Part shown: in pieces, positions 1 to 12,991 of the stretch
How positions within the stretch are numbered: the first letter of the stretch is position 1
How the letters are laid out: each line of letters opens with the position of its first letter
Source of the DNA: Flammula alnicola
Taxonomy: Eukaryota; Basidiomycota; Agaricomycetes; Agaricales; Strophariaceae
Reading direction: 5' to 3'
DNA: 64,000 bases
Assembly (NCBI GenBank): GCA_015499995.1
Contig: JADNRV010000001.1
Span: 1,178,001-1,242,000, forward strand
Translations under genes and position numbers: made by a program
The notes under the pieces: generated by a model
Database searches by the model: none
What the model saw: the letters and a program-made list of their open reading frames with translations, nothing else
Told to the model about the DNA's origin: nothing

Positions 1-1117
1 ATCGGTGTAATCCATGAAGTTGTCTAAGTGATCGTGCTTCGTAGTTAGCATAATGTAACCTTGGCCTGAAAATTGTCAGACGTACGGATTGGGTCGACGC
101 CTGTGGTGGAGCAGGTGTCACGGCCCGTCGGGCAACCAAATGCGGCGGAAGCTTCTGCGGGCGTGTCGGAAACTTGGTCTCCAGAGCCAGAGCAACCGCC
201 CTGGAATGTATGGTATAAGCCAACCCAGTGACCCGCTTCGTGGGTAAGGGTCTACAACAGACATGATTTTTAGGAGGTCAAGAATATTCGATCGTTGGCT
301 TACCTGGCCGAGGTTGTAAGGCGACGCTGTACCCCCGGGAAGAGAAGAGAACAGGATGACGCAGCCATCGTCGCTGGGGTTGCTGGCATAATCTGAAGGG
401 AAGGTCGAATATCCGAGAAGACCAGCACCAGCACCGGAGTTGAATCTTTATTTTTATTAGCAAAGAAAATATCGTAGCCAATGGAATAGAAACGTACCCA
501 ACGGTGTAGACGTTGAGATCTTTTGCGGTACCAGTCCTTAAAGCCGACTTCATCGCGGTTTGCTGCGATGTGCCAGGTCCAACATTGTTGAACCAGCCCG
601 AGTTCGTGGTGCGAGTGGTACCCGCAAGCACCCAGTTTATACCGGCACTGGCATAAGCTGTGTTCATGACGGTGATCTGATTCGCAATTTGAGAATCGCT
701 GGGAGAACATATGTCAGGTCATCACTGGGCACATTGAAGAGGTACACATGGCTCGTACGGAACGTTACCGCCAGCGAGGGTCGAGTCCTGCGAAATGACG
801 TGGAAGTAGACCTATTATGTGGTTAAATTAGCAAGGTGCAGAATATTGCAGACTACACAATAAACTTACGTTGACGGTCTTGGTAGCAGCGACTGCCAAA
901 GAGTTCGGAACGACCTTGTGTGCTTGGAAGTGGGCTTCAGCAGCAGCAAGCTTCTCGTCGCTGATGGTAGTTCCGCAAACCCTGTAAAAGTACTTAATAA
1001 TGTTCCCAGCGAACGAAAAATCATGTCAACATACCTCCGACTGACGGTCGCGTTCAATGGCGTCGCAAGGACAGCCGATACAGAGAGGATGAAACCGAGC
1101 ACAGTGGAGCTGAACAT
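1..1117 (-). CDS. Secreted M43-family (MEP1-like) zinc metalloprotease, 3' end cut by window
   Basis: Extracellular metalloendopeptidase of the cytophagalysin/pappalysin (M43) family. The start at 1117 gives a signal peptide ([20 protein letters not shown]). Several short introns then lead to a metalloprotease domain. The zinc motif [11 protein letters not shown] (HExxHxxGxxH) lies at about 210-245. Downstream, an intron splices PI to HNFMDYTD, which supplies the Met-turn region typical of M43 at the window edge. The central part carries a [15 protein letters not shown] stretch and then NLG just before the helix, as in fungal MEP1 proteins. Every exon joins in frame, so the gene looks intact up to the cut. 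Only the last few dozen residues are missing. Likely a secreted protein-degrading enzyme; its substrate is unknown. Confidence 0.88.
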
Positions 1118-2464
1118 GGTTGCGAAAGTGGACGCTGACGAAGATGCAGAAGACTTGTGCAAGTTGAGCATTAATAGCGAAAATTTGAGCCCTTTTAAAC
1201 AGTCCTCCCGACGCTTTAGGAAGTTCAATATTGTGTTCGAGCGTGTGCCAGCTCATGAGATAACAAAGATCAGGAAGAATTGCATGTGGACATTATGGAG
1301 TATAACCTAGTGCAAGTAGATAATGTGAGGCTTGGCAATGGTAAGCACGAGGATTCAGACGTAGAAGACTGCACCGCGTGTTTTGCACAACCAATAAATG
1401 TTGAAATTGAGGATGTATGACCAAAAGATACATGTGAAGCCCAAGCTTTTCGGAGGGCTATACCGAGGGCGGCCGTTATATGCTGCAATAATGCAGTGCT
1501 AGAAGCTTTATCTCAAAGTCTGGCCACGACGTCTTCAACTGTTGGGTTGTTATCTGTATCTAGCGAGATCTAGCGACAGCACTGTACGAGATGGAAGAGC
1601 AGCATGATCAGTTTATTTTTAGTTCGGGGACTTGATGGTGGAAGGGGAGTTATCGGGTTAAAGGTCGTCAGCCTTGTGGGGGACGGAATCAGGTTATTGA
1701 CGAAACAGGATTCATCGACGACGTTGAGACGTGTTGCAGGCTATGATTAGCTATGAACTTCTGACTTCTTGGCAGCAACGAATCCGGTGGTAAGATGAAG
1801 CAGCCTCGCATTTGTGCTGGAACATCATAGAGATCAGCGAAAGGACATCACGTTGACAGACAATACTTATACAAATCACAGAGTCCTTCTGGCATGCGGG
1901 ATTTAAGAACAATATTAATGCGGAGATCGTCGACGCTCCCTGACGCAGTGCGAAAGCATGCCGCATTTCCTAGGAAATCCATTTTGCAAGAAAACAACGT
2001 AGAGGGAGATTTTCTTTTGATTGGGGAGAATCCAATGCATCATCGAGCGTAGGCTTGGCGTTTGAATGCCCTATGATTGCAGGAGATTGCAGGATGGAAG
2101 GAGGCAATTGCAAAGGGCGCACATAGTACACACACACACATGGCCCATTTCAGTCTCGATAGACAGCACGCTCCCGTATAAGGCTGATGGCTGCTCCACA
2201 TTATACATAGAGTAGGACGAGGTAGGCTGGCGAGTTTGGTTTTAGCCTGGGTCGTATACCCGGTCTCATGGCCACGTGGTTACATATAATCTTTCACGTG
2301 TATTTCTGTAACTCCGTGTCACTCTGAGCAGCGTCGACGTCGAGCTCGTTCACTGTTCAAACCTTCTGTCGCTCATCAGGTTCCTCATAAGAGCCCTGTC
2401 GGACTTACCCCTCTGAGTCTGCAACGAAAAGCAACTTATATCCCCCCATCTCTCCTCTTGCAAT
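1118..2464. other. Intergenic region without a recognisable gene
   Basis: About 1.35 kb separates two divergent genes. Only short, uninformative ORFs occur, with no domain, tRNA or repeat that I recognise. It contains a small (AC)n tract at about 2128-2140. It should hold the promoters of the metalloprotease (-) and of the acyl-CoA-binding protein (+); the last 100 bp before 2465 are pyrimidine-rich. Confidence 0.6.
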
Positions 2465-4118
2465 ATGGCATCCCATGAACTAATTGATGCTCAATTCGAT
2501 CGAGCTGTCGAGATCGTCCAAAGTCTGCCCAAGACTGGTCCTATCCAAACTGACTATGAGGAAAAATTGACGATGTACAGGTGAATAACCATTTTCACTT
2601 GTCTATGTCCAAGAATCCATCATGACACCTTTTAGTCTGTTCAAACAAGGTACCTTTTGCTGTCGGATAGCGCGCGCACGACCCCAAATATCTGACATGC
2701 GAATATACAGCCACCGCTGGAAACGTCAAGTCTCCTCGTCCTGGTATCTGGGACATGTTAGGACGGGCCAAATGGTGGGACTCCTTGCAATTTGGGCTTT
2801 CTAAGGTGTTCATTCATTGAAACAGGGACGCTTGGGCGAAACACAAAGATCTGGATCCCTATGAAGCAAAGTGGCTTTACGTCGACGCTTTGTTGAAGGT
2901 TTGCATTACAACACTCGTTCTATAGGAATAAGTCCTTACAAATAACAGGTCCTTCGCAAATACTCGGACAAGACTGTTGCAAGAACCTTGTAGAAGAGCT
3001 GGAATCATATGGCGGTGATCCTTCGCACATCATCATGAGTCGTATGTGTGACCATGTATATTCCATTCACGATTCACTCAAGAACGAGGCATATAGGCAC
3101 ATTGTCTAGATCTCCTGGTTCCGATGCCTCAGGCTCGACACTTTCCGAACCCGTAGCAAGGTCAAACGTTCCTGTGACTCTCAGACAAAGTATGTTCCCG
3201 CCAGGCGAGGAAACTGACTCAACGTCCGAGGAGGAGGATTCGGCTGACGAAGCCCATGAACTTCCAGCAGTAAACGCGGGAAGAACGTCCGTTGATACCG
3301 GTCGGACATCCCTCGACAATCGACCTCATTCGTCACTTTCGTCCCAGCAGCGCTACCGTACTCCGCTTGCAGGATCTGTCGCTATGTCTCCACCGCCATC
3401 ACAACGTGTACCTTCGCAACAACCACTCCCTGGGTTTGAAACTCCTTCGGCATTTGCAGACTCAGTTTCGCCGCCTTCCAGTTATCCCCCCAATACCTCA
3501 TATACTGGATTTGCTGAACCCTCAAGGGCGCAGATGGTGTCGCCTCCTCGTTTATACCCCGGACATCCAAATTATCGTCCTCAGATACAACCTCATCCGT
3601 CAAGTTATGGCCCCGCCCGACCACCTTCAAGCATGGCGTTAGAGCGGGCAGTGGAAAATGTCCAGGTCCATCTAGCAGCGTTGACAGAACGCCTGGAAAC
3701 CTTGGAATCTCGTTCATTATTACTTTCGAGGTCGAACCTCTCTGGAAGTCCTCGCGGAGGTGGAGGATCTCCATGGATGGGTGGTCGCGGATCACCCAAT
3801 GGAAATGGCCCACCAGTTTGGGACATCGATGACCTTGGGATGTGGTCTATGGTGTTGAACCCTCTGTCCCGCGGATTCGATCGTTTACGAGAGTTTTCGA
3901 CCTTCTTCGCGAGGAACGAGAGCCGCTCTCCGTCCATGATTATTATTCGTCGACTATGCCTCGATGTCTCTTTCTTGCTGTGTGTCATTGGTGTAATCGG
4001 GGCTATTTGGAGAAAAAGTGGCGTCAGGAGAAGAGAAGTGAAGGCGGCTCTCATTGTTCTTTGGCGAGCAATCGTAGGTACCAAACCCCAGCGAGCGCTA
4101 GTGGAACAGGGCGTTTGA
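2465..4118 (+). CDS. Tail-anchored acyl-CoA-binding protein (ACBD5/Atg37-like)
   Basis: Six exons: 2465-2580, 2636-2649, 2711-2774, 2826-2898, 2949-3041 and 3097-4118. The first five encode an acyl-CoA-binding domain (about residues 5-100) with the hallmark stretches YSLFKQAT, PRPGIWDMLGRAKWDAW and LRKYSDKT. A long Ser/Pro-rich linker follows, then a short predicted coiled coil (ALERAVENVQVHLAALTERL) and a C-terminal hydrophobic segment (LCLDVSFLLCVIGVIGAIW, about residues 407-425) with a basic tail. This order matches ACBD5/Atg37, which sit in the peroxisomal membrane; the location here is inferred. One base is missing near 2981 (AAG where AAAG would keep KNLVEELESYGG in frame), so the CDS is conceptual at about 460 aa. 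Exon 2 is only 14 nt. Convergent with SFA1. Confidence 0.85.
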
Positions 4119-4294
4119 TATGCCTTGAGACGTGTTATACATTTACCTATAATTTATGGCAGGATACCGAACTCTGTCACCTTCAGAATTGCTGCATTCT
4201 CGGGGTTCATTGGCTCTCATTTGTCGATACAGTGCAAACAGCTTAAGTCTTTACGTAATTCCACAATTCACAACTCATCGTTCTTGGCAGTTAT

Positions 4295-6201
<1,907 letters not shown>

Positions 6202-6444
6202 TTAGAACGACGTTAAACACGGTTTTGCACAGTTTTATGGAGTCATATGTTCTCTATCCGTCTGATATATTCTACCGCGCTCAAAACTTCCCACCTGTGG
6301 GTTTTCTACCGGGCCAACTTGGAGGCGTTGGTTATCCAAAAAACCACCAGTGATGAAGTATATCGTTGATAAGATAAAGATGGGATGAGGTCATTGACGG
6401 TGATGATCGATCACATGCACAAGGCACAATGGTCTGATGGAAGC

Positions 6445-7102
6445 ATGTCTTTTACCAACCTCTACTACAAAAGAGTGAGTGGGATTACAACTCTCAGTGG
6501 TCTTCGTTATGTAAACTCAGACTCGAAGATAGACAACAGGTACCCCGAAGGCATGCTATGCCTGCTATAAGCCAACTACGACCGTTCTCGCAACGATAAA
6601 CACCGTCGATTTCTTCTACGCTTGCCCAGTACATCTCTCTGATTCTGGATTCGCGACTCTCGTCATTGATGATGCCAAACCGGCGTCATCCGCTGTATCA
6701 GCAGAGGAGGTTGCTAGAGTGAAGGCAGAGTGGGAGGAGAAGCAGAAGAAGAAACTCGAGAAAGAGAAGGAGAAGGAGAAGGAGAAGGAAAAAGAAAAAG
6801 ATAAGGACTCCGATTCAAAGGATAAGGAGACCAAGAAAGATACCAAGAAAGAGGACTCCAAGTCTTCCAGTGTTCCAGGATCCTTGAGCGCATCTCCAAC
6901 TCCGTCTGCGCCCAAACACGAGCGTTATACCCTACATCGAGAATTCTTTGCCAGTTGAGTTATAATTACTTCTCCATTTCTTCAGAAATATAGCTGATTT
7001 TTTTTTGAAGTGCGTCAAACTGAACACCGTAGGCGGAGGCAGGCAACGCAAGCGAAAGAATTAGCGCCCCGTCTGCCAGGGGCGCCTAAAGGTGATATCT
7101 AG
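6445..7102 (+). CDS. VFA1: Vps4-associated protein 1
   Basis: Small zinc-binding protein known in yeast to bind and stimulate the ESCRT AAA-ATPase Vps4 on endosomes. Three exons: 6445-6474 (MSFTNLYYKR), 6533-6953 and 7011-7102. The N-terminal Cys-rich box ACYACYKPTTTVL, then DFFYACPVHLSDSGFA, is the family signature. The middle is an extremely charged Lys/Glu run encoded by GAGAAG-type repeats (6760-6860). The C-terminus MRQTEHRRRRQATQAKELAP matches the conserved end of fungal Vfa1 proteins. All three exons join in frame without any indel. The 340 bp to SFA1 form a shared divergent promoter. Confidence 0.83.
6755..6865 (+). repeat. GAGAAG-type repeat coding a Lys/Glu run in VFA1
   Basis: A purine-rich stretch of GAG/AAG/AAA/GAT codons. 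It encodes alternating KEKEKE, then KDKDSDSKDKE, likely a single charged helix linking the zinc box to the C-terminal motif. Confidence 0.7.
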
Positions 7103-7611
7103 GGTGCTGGCACAGTGACAGTTACCGAAACGCAACAGTCCGTAGGGCAACGGAGGGGTTTCTATATGCATGTCTTCTTCGAGATACCCTTTAGCTCTTG
7201 TAATATAAACGACCTTCTCTACAAATATGACTAGTGGACGCTTTCATTAATCCCTGCACGATTATCGCATCCTCGCAAAGTGTCAGTGATCACAGAGGCT
7301 TTGCGCGGCGGAGTTCCAACCCGAACTGTAAGCAATTTTTGCCAACCAACTTGTCCCGCTTCCTCCATCTCAGCTTGTTCCTACTAGTATTCGCCAGTTA
7401 CCTTTTCTCTCTATCTTCGCTTGCTCTGTCTCTGGAGGAAAAGCAATCTCCGACATCCAGACACGTCTTTCTGACGATAGAGTTATCTTGCAATTGTTGA
7501 ACCATAGATCAACCAGCTTGTATCCGTATGTGATTTTTGTTTTCCCATTTTATCTATCCTTCACAATGCCTCGCAGATTGTACTCCTACGTCTTGACGAT
7601 ATAATTTCAAA
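7103..7611. other. Intergenic / 5' leader of the polyQ-RGG gene
   Basis: No gene seen. The downstream half is very pyrimidine-rich (about 7350-7450), as is common upstream of basidiomycete genes. The last 90 bp contain a plausible 5'-UTR intron, annotated separately. Confidence 0.5.
7526..7576 (+). other. Candidate 5'-UTR intron of the polyQ-RGG gene
   Basis: A 51 nt segment starts with GTATGT and ends with CTCGCAG, 35 nt upstream of the ATG at 7612. Removing it would also remove a short upstream ATG (in acaatgcc), which would otherwise precede the main start. Read from splice-site consensus only. Confidence 0.4.
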
Positions 7612-10600
7612 ATGAACAAGAATCCGTTTCTTCCAGCCCCGAGTTTTACGAACCCGCAACCTCCGCTGCCTCCTGGACCCCCGCCTCCACAACCTACGCA
7701 AGCGGATTATTCGGCATGGTGGGCCGGGGCGGCACAACAACCTCATGTCCAACCACCGACAGTTGGCCCGTATACTCCACAATGGGCAGCGCCCCAACCA
7801 CCCAGACCCCCTGCCGAGCAAAGTGCTTTGTATGCGAACTATGGCTATGGAACTCAAAGCAATCATTGGCAAAGGCAACAACAACAGCAGCAGCAACAGC
7901 AGCAACTACAGCAGCAACAGCAACAGCAACAGCAGTACCACCCGCCTCCACAAGTAATGCAACAACCACCACCTCCGCCTGCTCAGCCTGCCTATAACCC
8001 ATACCAACCTGCTGCCGGATACCCGCAACCATATGTCCCTCAACCGGGCCCACCACCTCAGCCTATGGTTCAAGGTGCATATCCTCATCCACCTACTCAG
8101 CCACAACACATGTTTGCACCACCCATGGCACCACAGCAGCCTCAGCACCACCACCAACAACCACAACAACCACGTCACCATCACGCTTCGCCTCAACATT
8201 TGCCTCCTGCCAAACGTCAACGGTTTGACGGCCCGAATAATAACAATCGTCACCATCCAGGCCAACAGCATCAGCCTCCTCAGCCTCAGTTTCAGCCTCC
8301 TCCTGCACCACCCCAAAATCCAGCGAATTTTTCGGGGCCTAATCGCGGCGGACCGCCTTCCGGACCCGGAGGTAGAGGTGGTGGACCGAGTGGGCCTGGA
8401 GGGAGAGGTGGTAATATGGGAGCACGTGGCGGTAGGGGAGGTTCCATGAGTGGTAACAGGGGCGGGTTAAGCGGAGGAAGAGGTCGCGGCGGAAGTTTCG
8501 CTGGAGGAGGGGCTCCTGGGCGAGGCGGTGCTGGAGTTGGTCAACCTAATGGACCTTTGAGAGGGCATAATTCGCGTAACAATTTCAGCGGCGGAAACAA
8601 GGATTTCACTAGACGCGGTGGTGGCAATGCCGGTTCTTTCACTGCTGGAGGGAGTGGAGGTTATTCGCACCAAGGCTCTGCGTCTTTCCGCGGTCGCAAT
8701 CAAGGACAATCGGGCCCCAATAGAGGGGGCAGAAATGACTCTGGCAGTGGAACTGTATTTGGCTCACGAGAAGGCACGCAGTCCTCGAGTTTTGGTGGTA
8801 AGAAGGACGAGAATCGCCGGACACTCACAGACTTTAAGATTGTTGGCCTTGCAATATCTGAACTTGGTTGGACTTGGGGTACTATCCCTTCTTCCTCTCC
8901 TGTGAAGACAGAGGATCAGAACAATAACGTGGATGCGCTTGGAGTTGCCGATCTTCTAGTTAAAGAGGAAATCGTGGAGGATGGCGTTCCTTTGCTTTCT
9001 TCTTCGTCCATGGCGGTCGAGAAGCAGACGGAGGTGAAATCGGAGAGCATTCAGACAGCTCAGTCGAGCGATGTGGACATGGCAGAGGCCAAGCAAGCAC
9101 AGGAGAATCAGTCTGGCACCCGTGTCCCATCGGATGCAAATGCCAGTCAGCCTCCTCCATCCCGCATTCGCATCTATTTTCATACGCCTGTCACTGCTGA
9201 TGATTCGCGTCCTATTCCTCATCATTCCTCCTACGGAGAGATTCCTACCGATACGAGGAAAGGAAAGCGAAAGAAATTGGAGGACGATGACGGAGATCTG
9301 GACGAGCGGCGGGCGCCTCCTCCTCCTCAAATGGCTGTTGCCACAAATGATGATCGATCAAGTGTTGGTGCAAGTGCCGCAAGCGTGGCAGAGACGGCCA
9401 GTGAGGCCGACTGGTTGATGGCGGCCATTGTTGAGGGTGAAGAGGAAGCAGAAGCAGCGGGAGTGCTCAATGCTACAGAGGAGGACGATGATTCCGATCA
9501 GCTGCATATCAGCCCGATTGTTAAAGAGCATGATATGCCTCTGGATGATGATGTTGGCGGTGACGGTGCTCGAGATGAGGACGAGACGGTTCATGGTGGT
9601 AAGCAAAGTCGCACCATCTGTGATGTTGCTTTGGGTGTGAAAGCCCTTCCTCTCTACCAGTTCAGGAGAGGAGGTCTGTCGCCTCGCGCGCACACTGCTG
9701 ACTTTGTTGCTTTCGTTAAAGGCAATTCTCATCGTGATGATGATATGAATGTATCGGAGCACGCGGAGCATGATGCGCTGGGATCCTCTGCAGCAGCTGG
9801 GAATACGGGTGAAGCCCTTGCCGAACCTGTTGGAAGTGTTATCGAAACTTCCGCTTTTCTCGCCGCTGCTGGCCAACTTTCTACTGGAAATATCCATGGC
9901 GATCATACCACTGGTCCCAGTGCTGCAGCGGGTGAATCAGGGCAATATTCAGCCAATGCTGGCACCACTGAGGCTGCCACGTCCTTCGTACATGATCCTT
10001 CTGCTGCCACCGTTGTTTATCCTTCGTCTGAAAGTGACGCTCATGCCTCTGAATCTGCGTCCGTACTTGATATTGTTTTTCCTATCTGCATTCATTCCTC
10101 ACGCGAATATGTTTTACACAGTGCTGACCACTCTATTGACCATTCTGCTAACCCCGTTGAATCCGCTGAAACGCAGGTCTACCCAGAATCCAGTCAGCAG
10201 TTTGCGCCGAAATCATTGCAAACCATTTCTGCAGAACCTACTCTGCTCGACATCGAGACGCAGGACGCTACTCAAACAGTCAACAGTCAAATGACTCAGC
10301 TTATCGAACTGCCTTCTCAAGCAGAGCATTTCCCAGAACCGCCTGCCTCTCCGGTCTCGAATACTTTGCTGTCAACTTCTTCAACGTCTACTACCTATGA
10401 AGATGCTACCTTGCCTACAGGCCCCAAAGCCGATTCAAAATCTGGGAAAATACCGTCGCAAATCGATTGTCCATATCGTATTCTCGTGGCAATCGCCGTC
10501 TTGTCATGGATGCTGAGGTCGTAGAGAGCCTCAAATTATTCCGTCAGGAAGGTCGTATTGAGGTAGTCGTCAACTTGACAAAGGAGAAAGACGACAGTTT

Positions 10601-11456
10601 GAAAGGAATCCTTGTAAGGTTTTCTATCTACACAGGAGAGTTTGTGTTCTGATTTTTTTCACCTGCAGATGGAGGCACTCTCCGAAGTTACAAAGTCTTA
10701 TCTGCCACTACCTGCCCCATCTGATGCGACTATCGAGTCCGACCCCACTGTGCCTCCATTCTGGAAACTCACACTTCCTGCAACGCTTCAACTTGTTGTA
10801 TATCTTGATACTGCTAGACCGTTATCGGAACCAAAATGGGCCAAAACTGGCGACATCCAAGATTGGCTGAAGAGCATGTTTGGTCGTATGTTCTGGGTCG
10901 CGGGCGATGCAGCTGAGGGTTGGGAGAAAAAGATTCATGTCGTTGATCCTGACCCAGTAAGTTTCCCGCACATATTTACAGCTCTTTACAACTGACCCAC
11001 GTTTATGCGTTAGCCTCCGACAATTTGGACAGTCCTTGATGGCTGGGCCACCAACTCTCCGTTGGTGCACTCAATGAACGCCAAAGGTTCCTGAAGACAC
11101 ATATGACTGAAACCGACAATATCTTGGAGATATTGCTTCGTCTTGTTCGTGGAGAAAGAGCGACAGCATTCTCCCAATCAGCTCCAACAATTTCTGCGCC
11201 GAGCGTTTCTGGTCCTCTTCTGTCTGCATTGACTCAAGGATCGGCTCATGGTGCTCAGCAAACACACGTATCGCTGGCAGTCCTGGCAATGTTCCGGCTG
11301 ACTGTGGAGTATGCGAAAAAAGCCTTGGGTGACAAAGGTAAAGGAGAGGCGGAGGAACGTATCGGAGAGATTATACGATGCCTTCCTTCGCATCTCATCT
11401 ATAAAAGTCTCGATGGGATTTTCAAGGAATGGAGAGTCGAGAAAAAAGGACGATAG
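7612..11456 (+). CDS. Large polyQ/Pro-rich RGG protein with unrecognised conserved-looking C-terminal domain
   Basis: About 1,190 residues. The first 200 are Pro/Gln-rich with long Q runs (coded at 7877-7935) and His/Gln stretches. Residues about 240-390 are RGG/Gly-rich, typical of RNA-binding proteins. Then comes a short folded-looking block (RRTLTDFKIVGLAISELGWT) and a long acidic, Ser/Thr-rich region. The frame change near 10370-10420 fits a 51 nt intron with a weak GTCAAC donor and CTACAG acceptor. Later exons encode NTVANRLSISYSRGNRRLV, LPATLQLVVYLDTARPL and a helical C-terminus ending EWRVEKKGR. One base seems missing near 11050-11056, where LDGW and LNERQRFLK lie in different frames. 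I do not recognise the C-terminal family. RNA binding is inferred only from RGG content. Confidence 0.75.
7877..7936 (+). repeat. CAA/CAG repeat coding polyglutamine
   Basis: An imperfect CAG/CAA repeat encodes two Q runs broken by one Leu in the N-terminal region of the RGG protein. It is a likely length-variable tract. Confidence 0.8.
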
Positions 11457-11696
11457 TAAGTTTTGTAGCCCAGTATTATGTACGCAAGCACTACGAAAAG
11501 CATAATTTCTTGATCCCTGCACATGAAATAGAGCCAGCCTGTCTTTGTGAGCTCGTAGTACTGTACTTAACTTAAATAACTTGGACCGTTGGACGTTCGA
11601 GAATTGTGCTGAGGTCACGTGTTAATAAATGGAAAGACGCTTGACGGACGCGTCAGCTTCACGATCTTGACCACTACCGCATTATCATTTACAACC

Positions 11697-12714
11697 ATGG
11701 TATGTAACATAGCTCTCTTCATCCATACGTGTAACTAAGTATGGCATATAGTTTCGCAACACCTACGACTCCGACAACACTGTTTTCTCTCCCCAAGGGC
11801 GATTGCATCAGGTCGAATATGCCCTGGAAGCCGTGAAGCAGGGATCAGCTGCCGTTGGATTGCGTTCAAAGACTCATGCCGTCCTGTTGGCCTTGAAGGT
11901 ACGCAGAGACTTGTTTTCACGTCCTTTGCCTGCATTCCTGATGTTTGACCTTGGACAAGTAGCGATCGACCGGCGAGCTTGCTTCGTACCAACAAAAGAT
12001 GTTTCGAATAGATGACCATGTTGGCATTGCCATCGCAGGACTGACGTCCGATGCGCGTGTTCTGAGGTATTTTCTTACCTGTTCTCTCTTTATGGAGAGC
12101 CTTCATTGATGATTTCCAAAGTAACTTCATGCGTCAACAGGCCATGTCGTCGAAAATGATCTTCAACCGCCCCATACCCGTAAATCGCCTTGTATCGTCT
12201 ATTGCCGACAGTGGGTTTCCTTACTCTTACTCAATCTCCTCTTTCTAATGGAACAACGTGCACAGAGGCCCAAGTAAATACCCAAGAATATGGACGTCGC
12301 CCATACGGTGTTGGCTTCCTTGTTATCGGACAAGATAATGCAGGTCCTCATCTGTACGAATTCTCACCATCCGGAAACTCTTATGAATACTATGCAATGT
12401 CGATCGGCGCAAGGAGTCAGAGCGCGAAGACCTATCTGGAGAAGCACTACGAAAGCTTTGCAGACTGTGGGTTCCTTATGACAAAATCTTTCATGAGAAA
12501 GTATTAAATTACGTTTCAATAGGCTCTCTCGAAGATCTTGTCCGACACGGACTCCATGCTCTGCGTGAGACTCTCCAGCAGGACAAAGAGCTTAACATCA
12601 ACAACACATCCATTGGCATAGTTGGTCCCAAAAGCGAGCATGAGACGAAAGAGACCCAGGGGGTCATTCCGTATCCTTGAGAACGGATCGGTAGACCCCT
12701 TCCTCAAACCATGA
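11697..12714 (+). CDS. PRE5: 20S proteasome subunit alpha-6 (PSMA1/Pre5)
   Basis: Alpha-ring subunit of the 20S proteasome. The start is deduced from [18 protein letters not shown], which needs the ATG at 11697-11699 as a 3 nt exon spliced over the intron 11700-11751. The following exons give [19 protein letters not shown] (the proteasome alpha signature plus the PSMA1-type sequence), [56 protein letters not shown] and the Ser-Ile-Gly-Ile-Val segment. Near 12658-12663 a run of five G is one base too long: read literally, the protein ends early at 12680, while dropping one G continues as [16 protein letters not shown] to the stop at 12712-12714. That ending resembles PSMA1, so an indel is likely. 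Convergent with COX15. Confidence 0.92.
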
Positions 12715-12991
12715 TCGCCAAGAGTCGGCGGATTCAGTACCTCCTCCTGCTGCGCCATCAGCACAGCGGCTGGCGACGAGGATGTAGCAATGTCTGGATA
12801 ATTGCATGCAAATTGTATTGTATCTCTCTGAAAGTTAATGTTTTGCTCAATTTCTGCATGGTTATCCTTAGAGTCAAGTCTTCTGTGAGAAATGTAAATG
12901 TAATAAATTATGCATTGAGGATGGAGTGGTGTGTGGTTATGATAAGCACTTTTCAGCCACGTTCTCCAGAACGTGAGAATATGTCAATACA

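Noticed and set aside
2128..2140. (AC)n microsatellite
   Set aside because: Only about six units and ordinary in intergenic fungal DNA; no further structure around it.
3605..4084. Minus-strand ORF of 159 codons opposite the ACBP gene
   Set aside because: It mirrors the long ACBP exon and has no domain; the plus-strand exon has clear family features.
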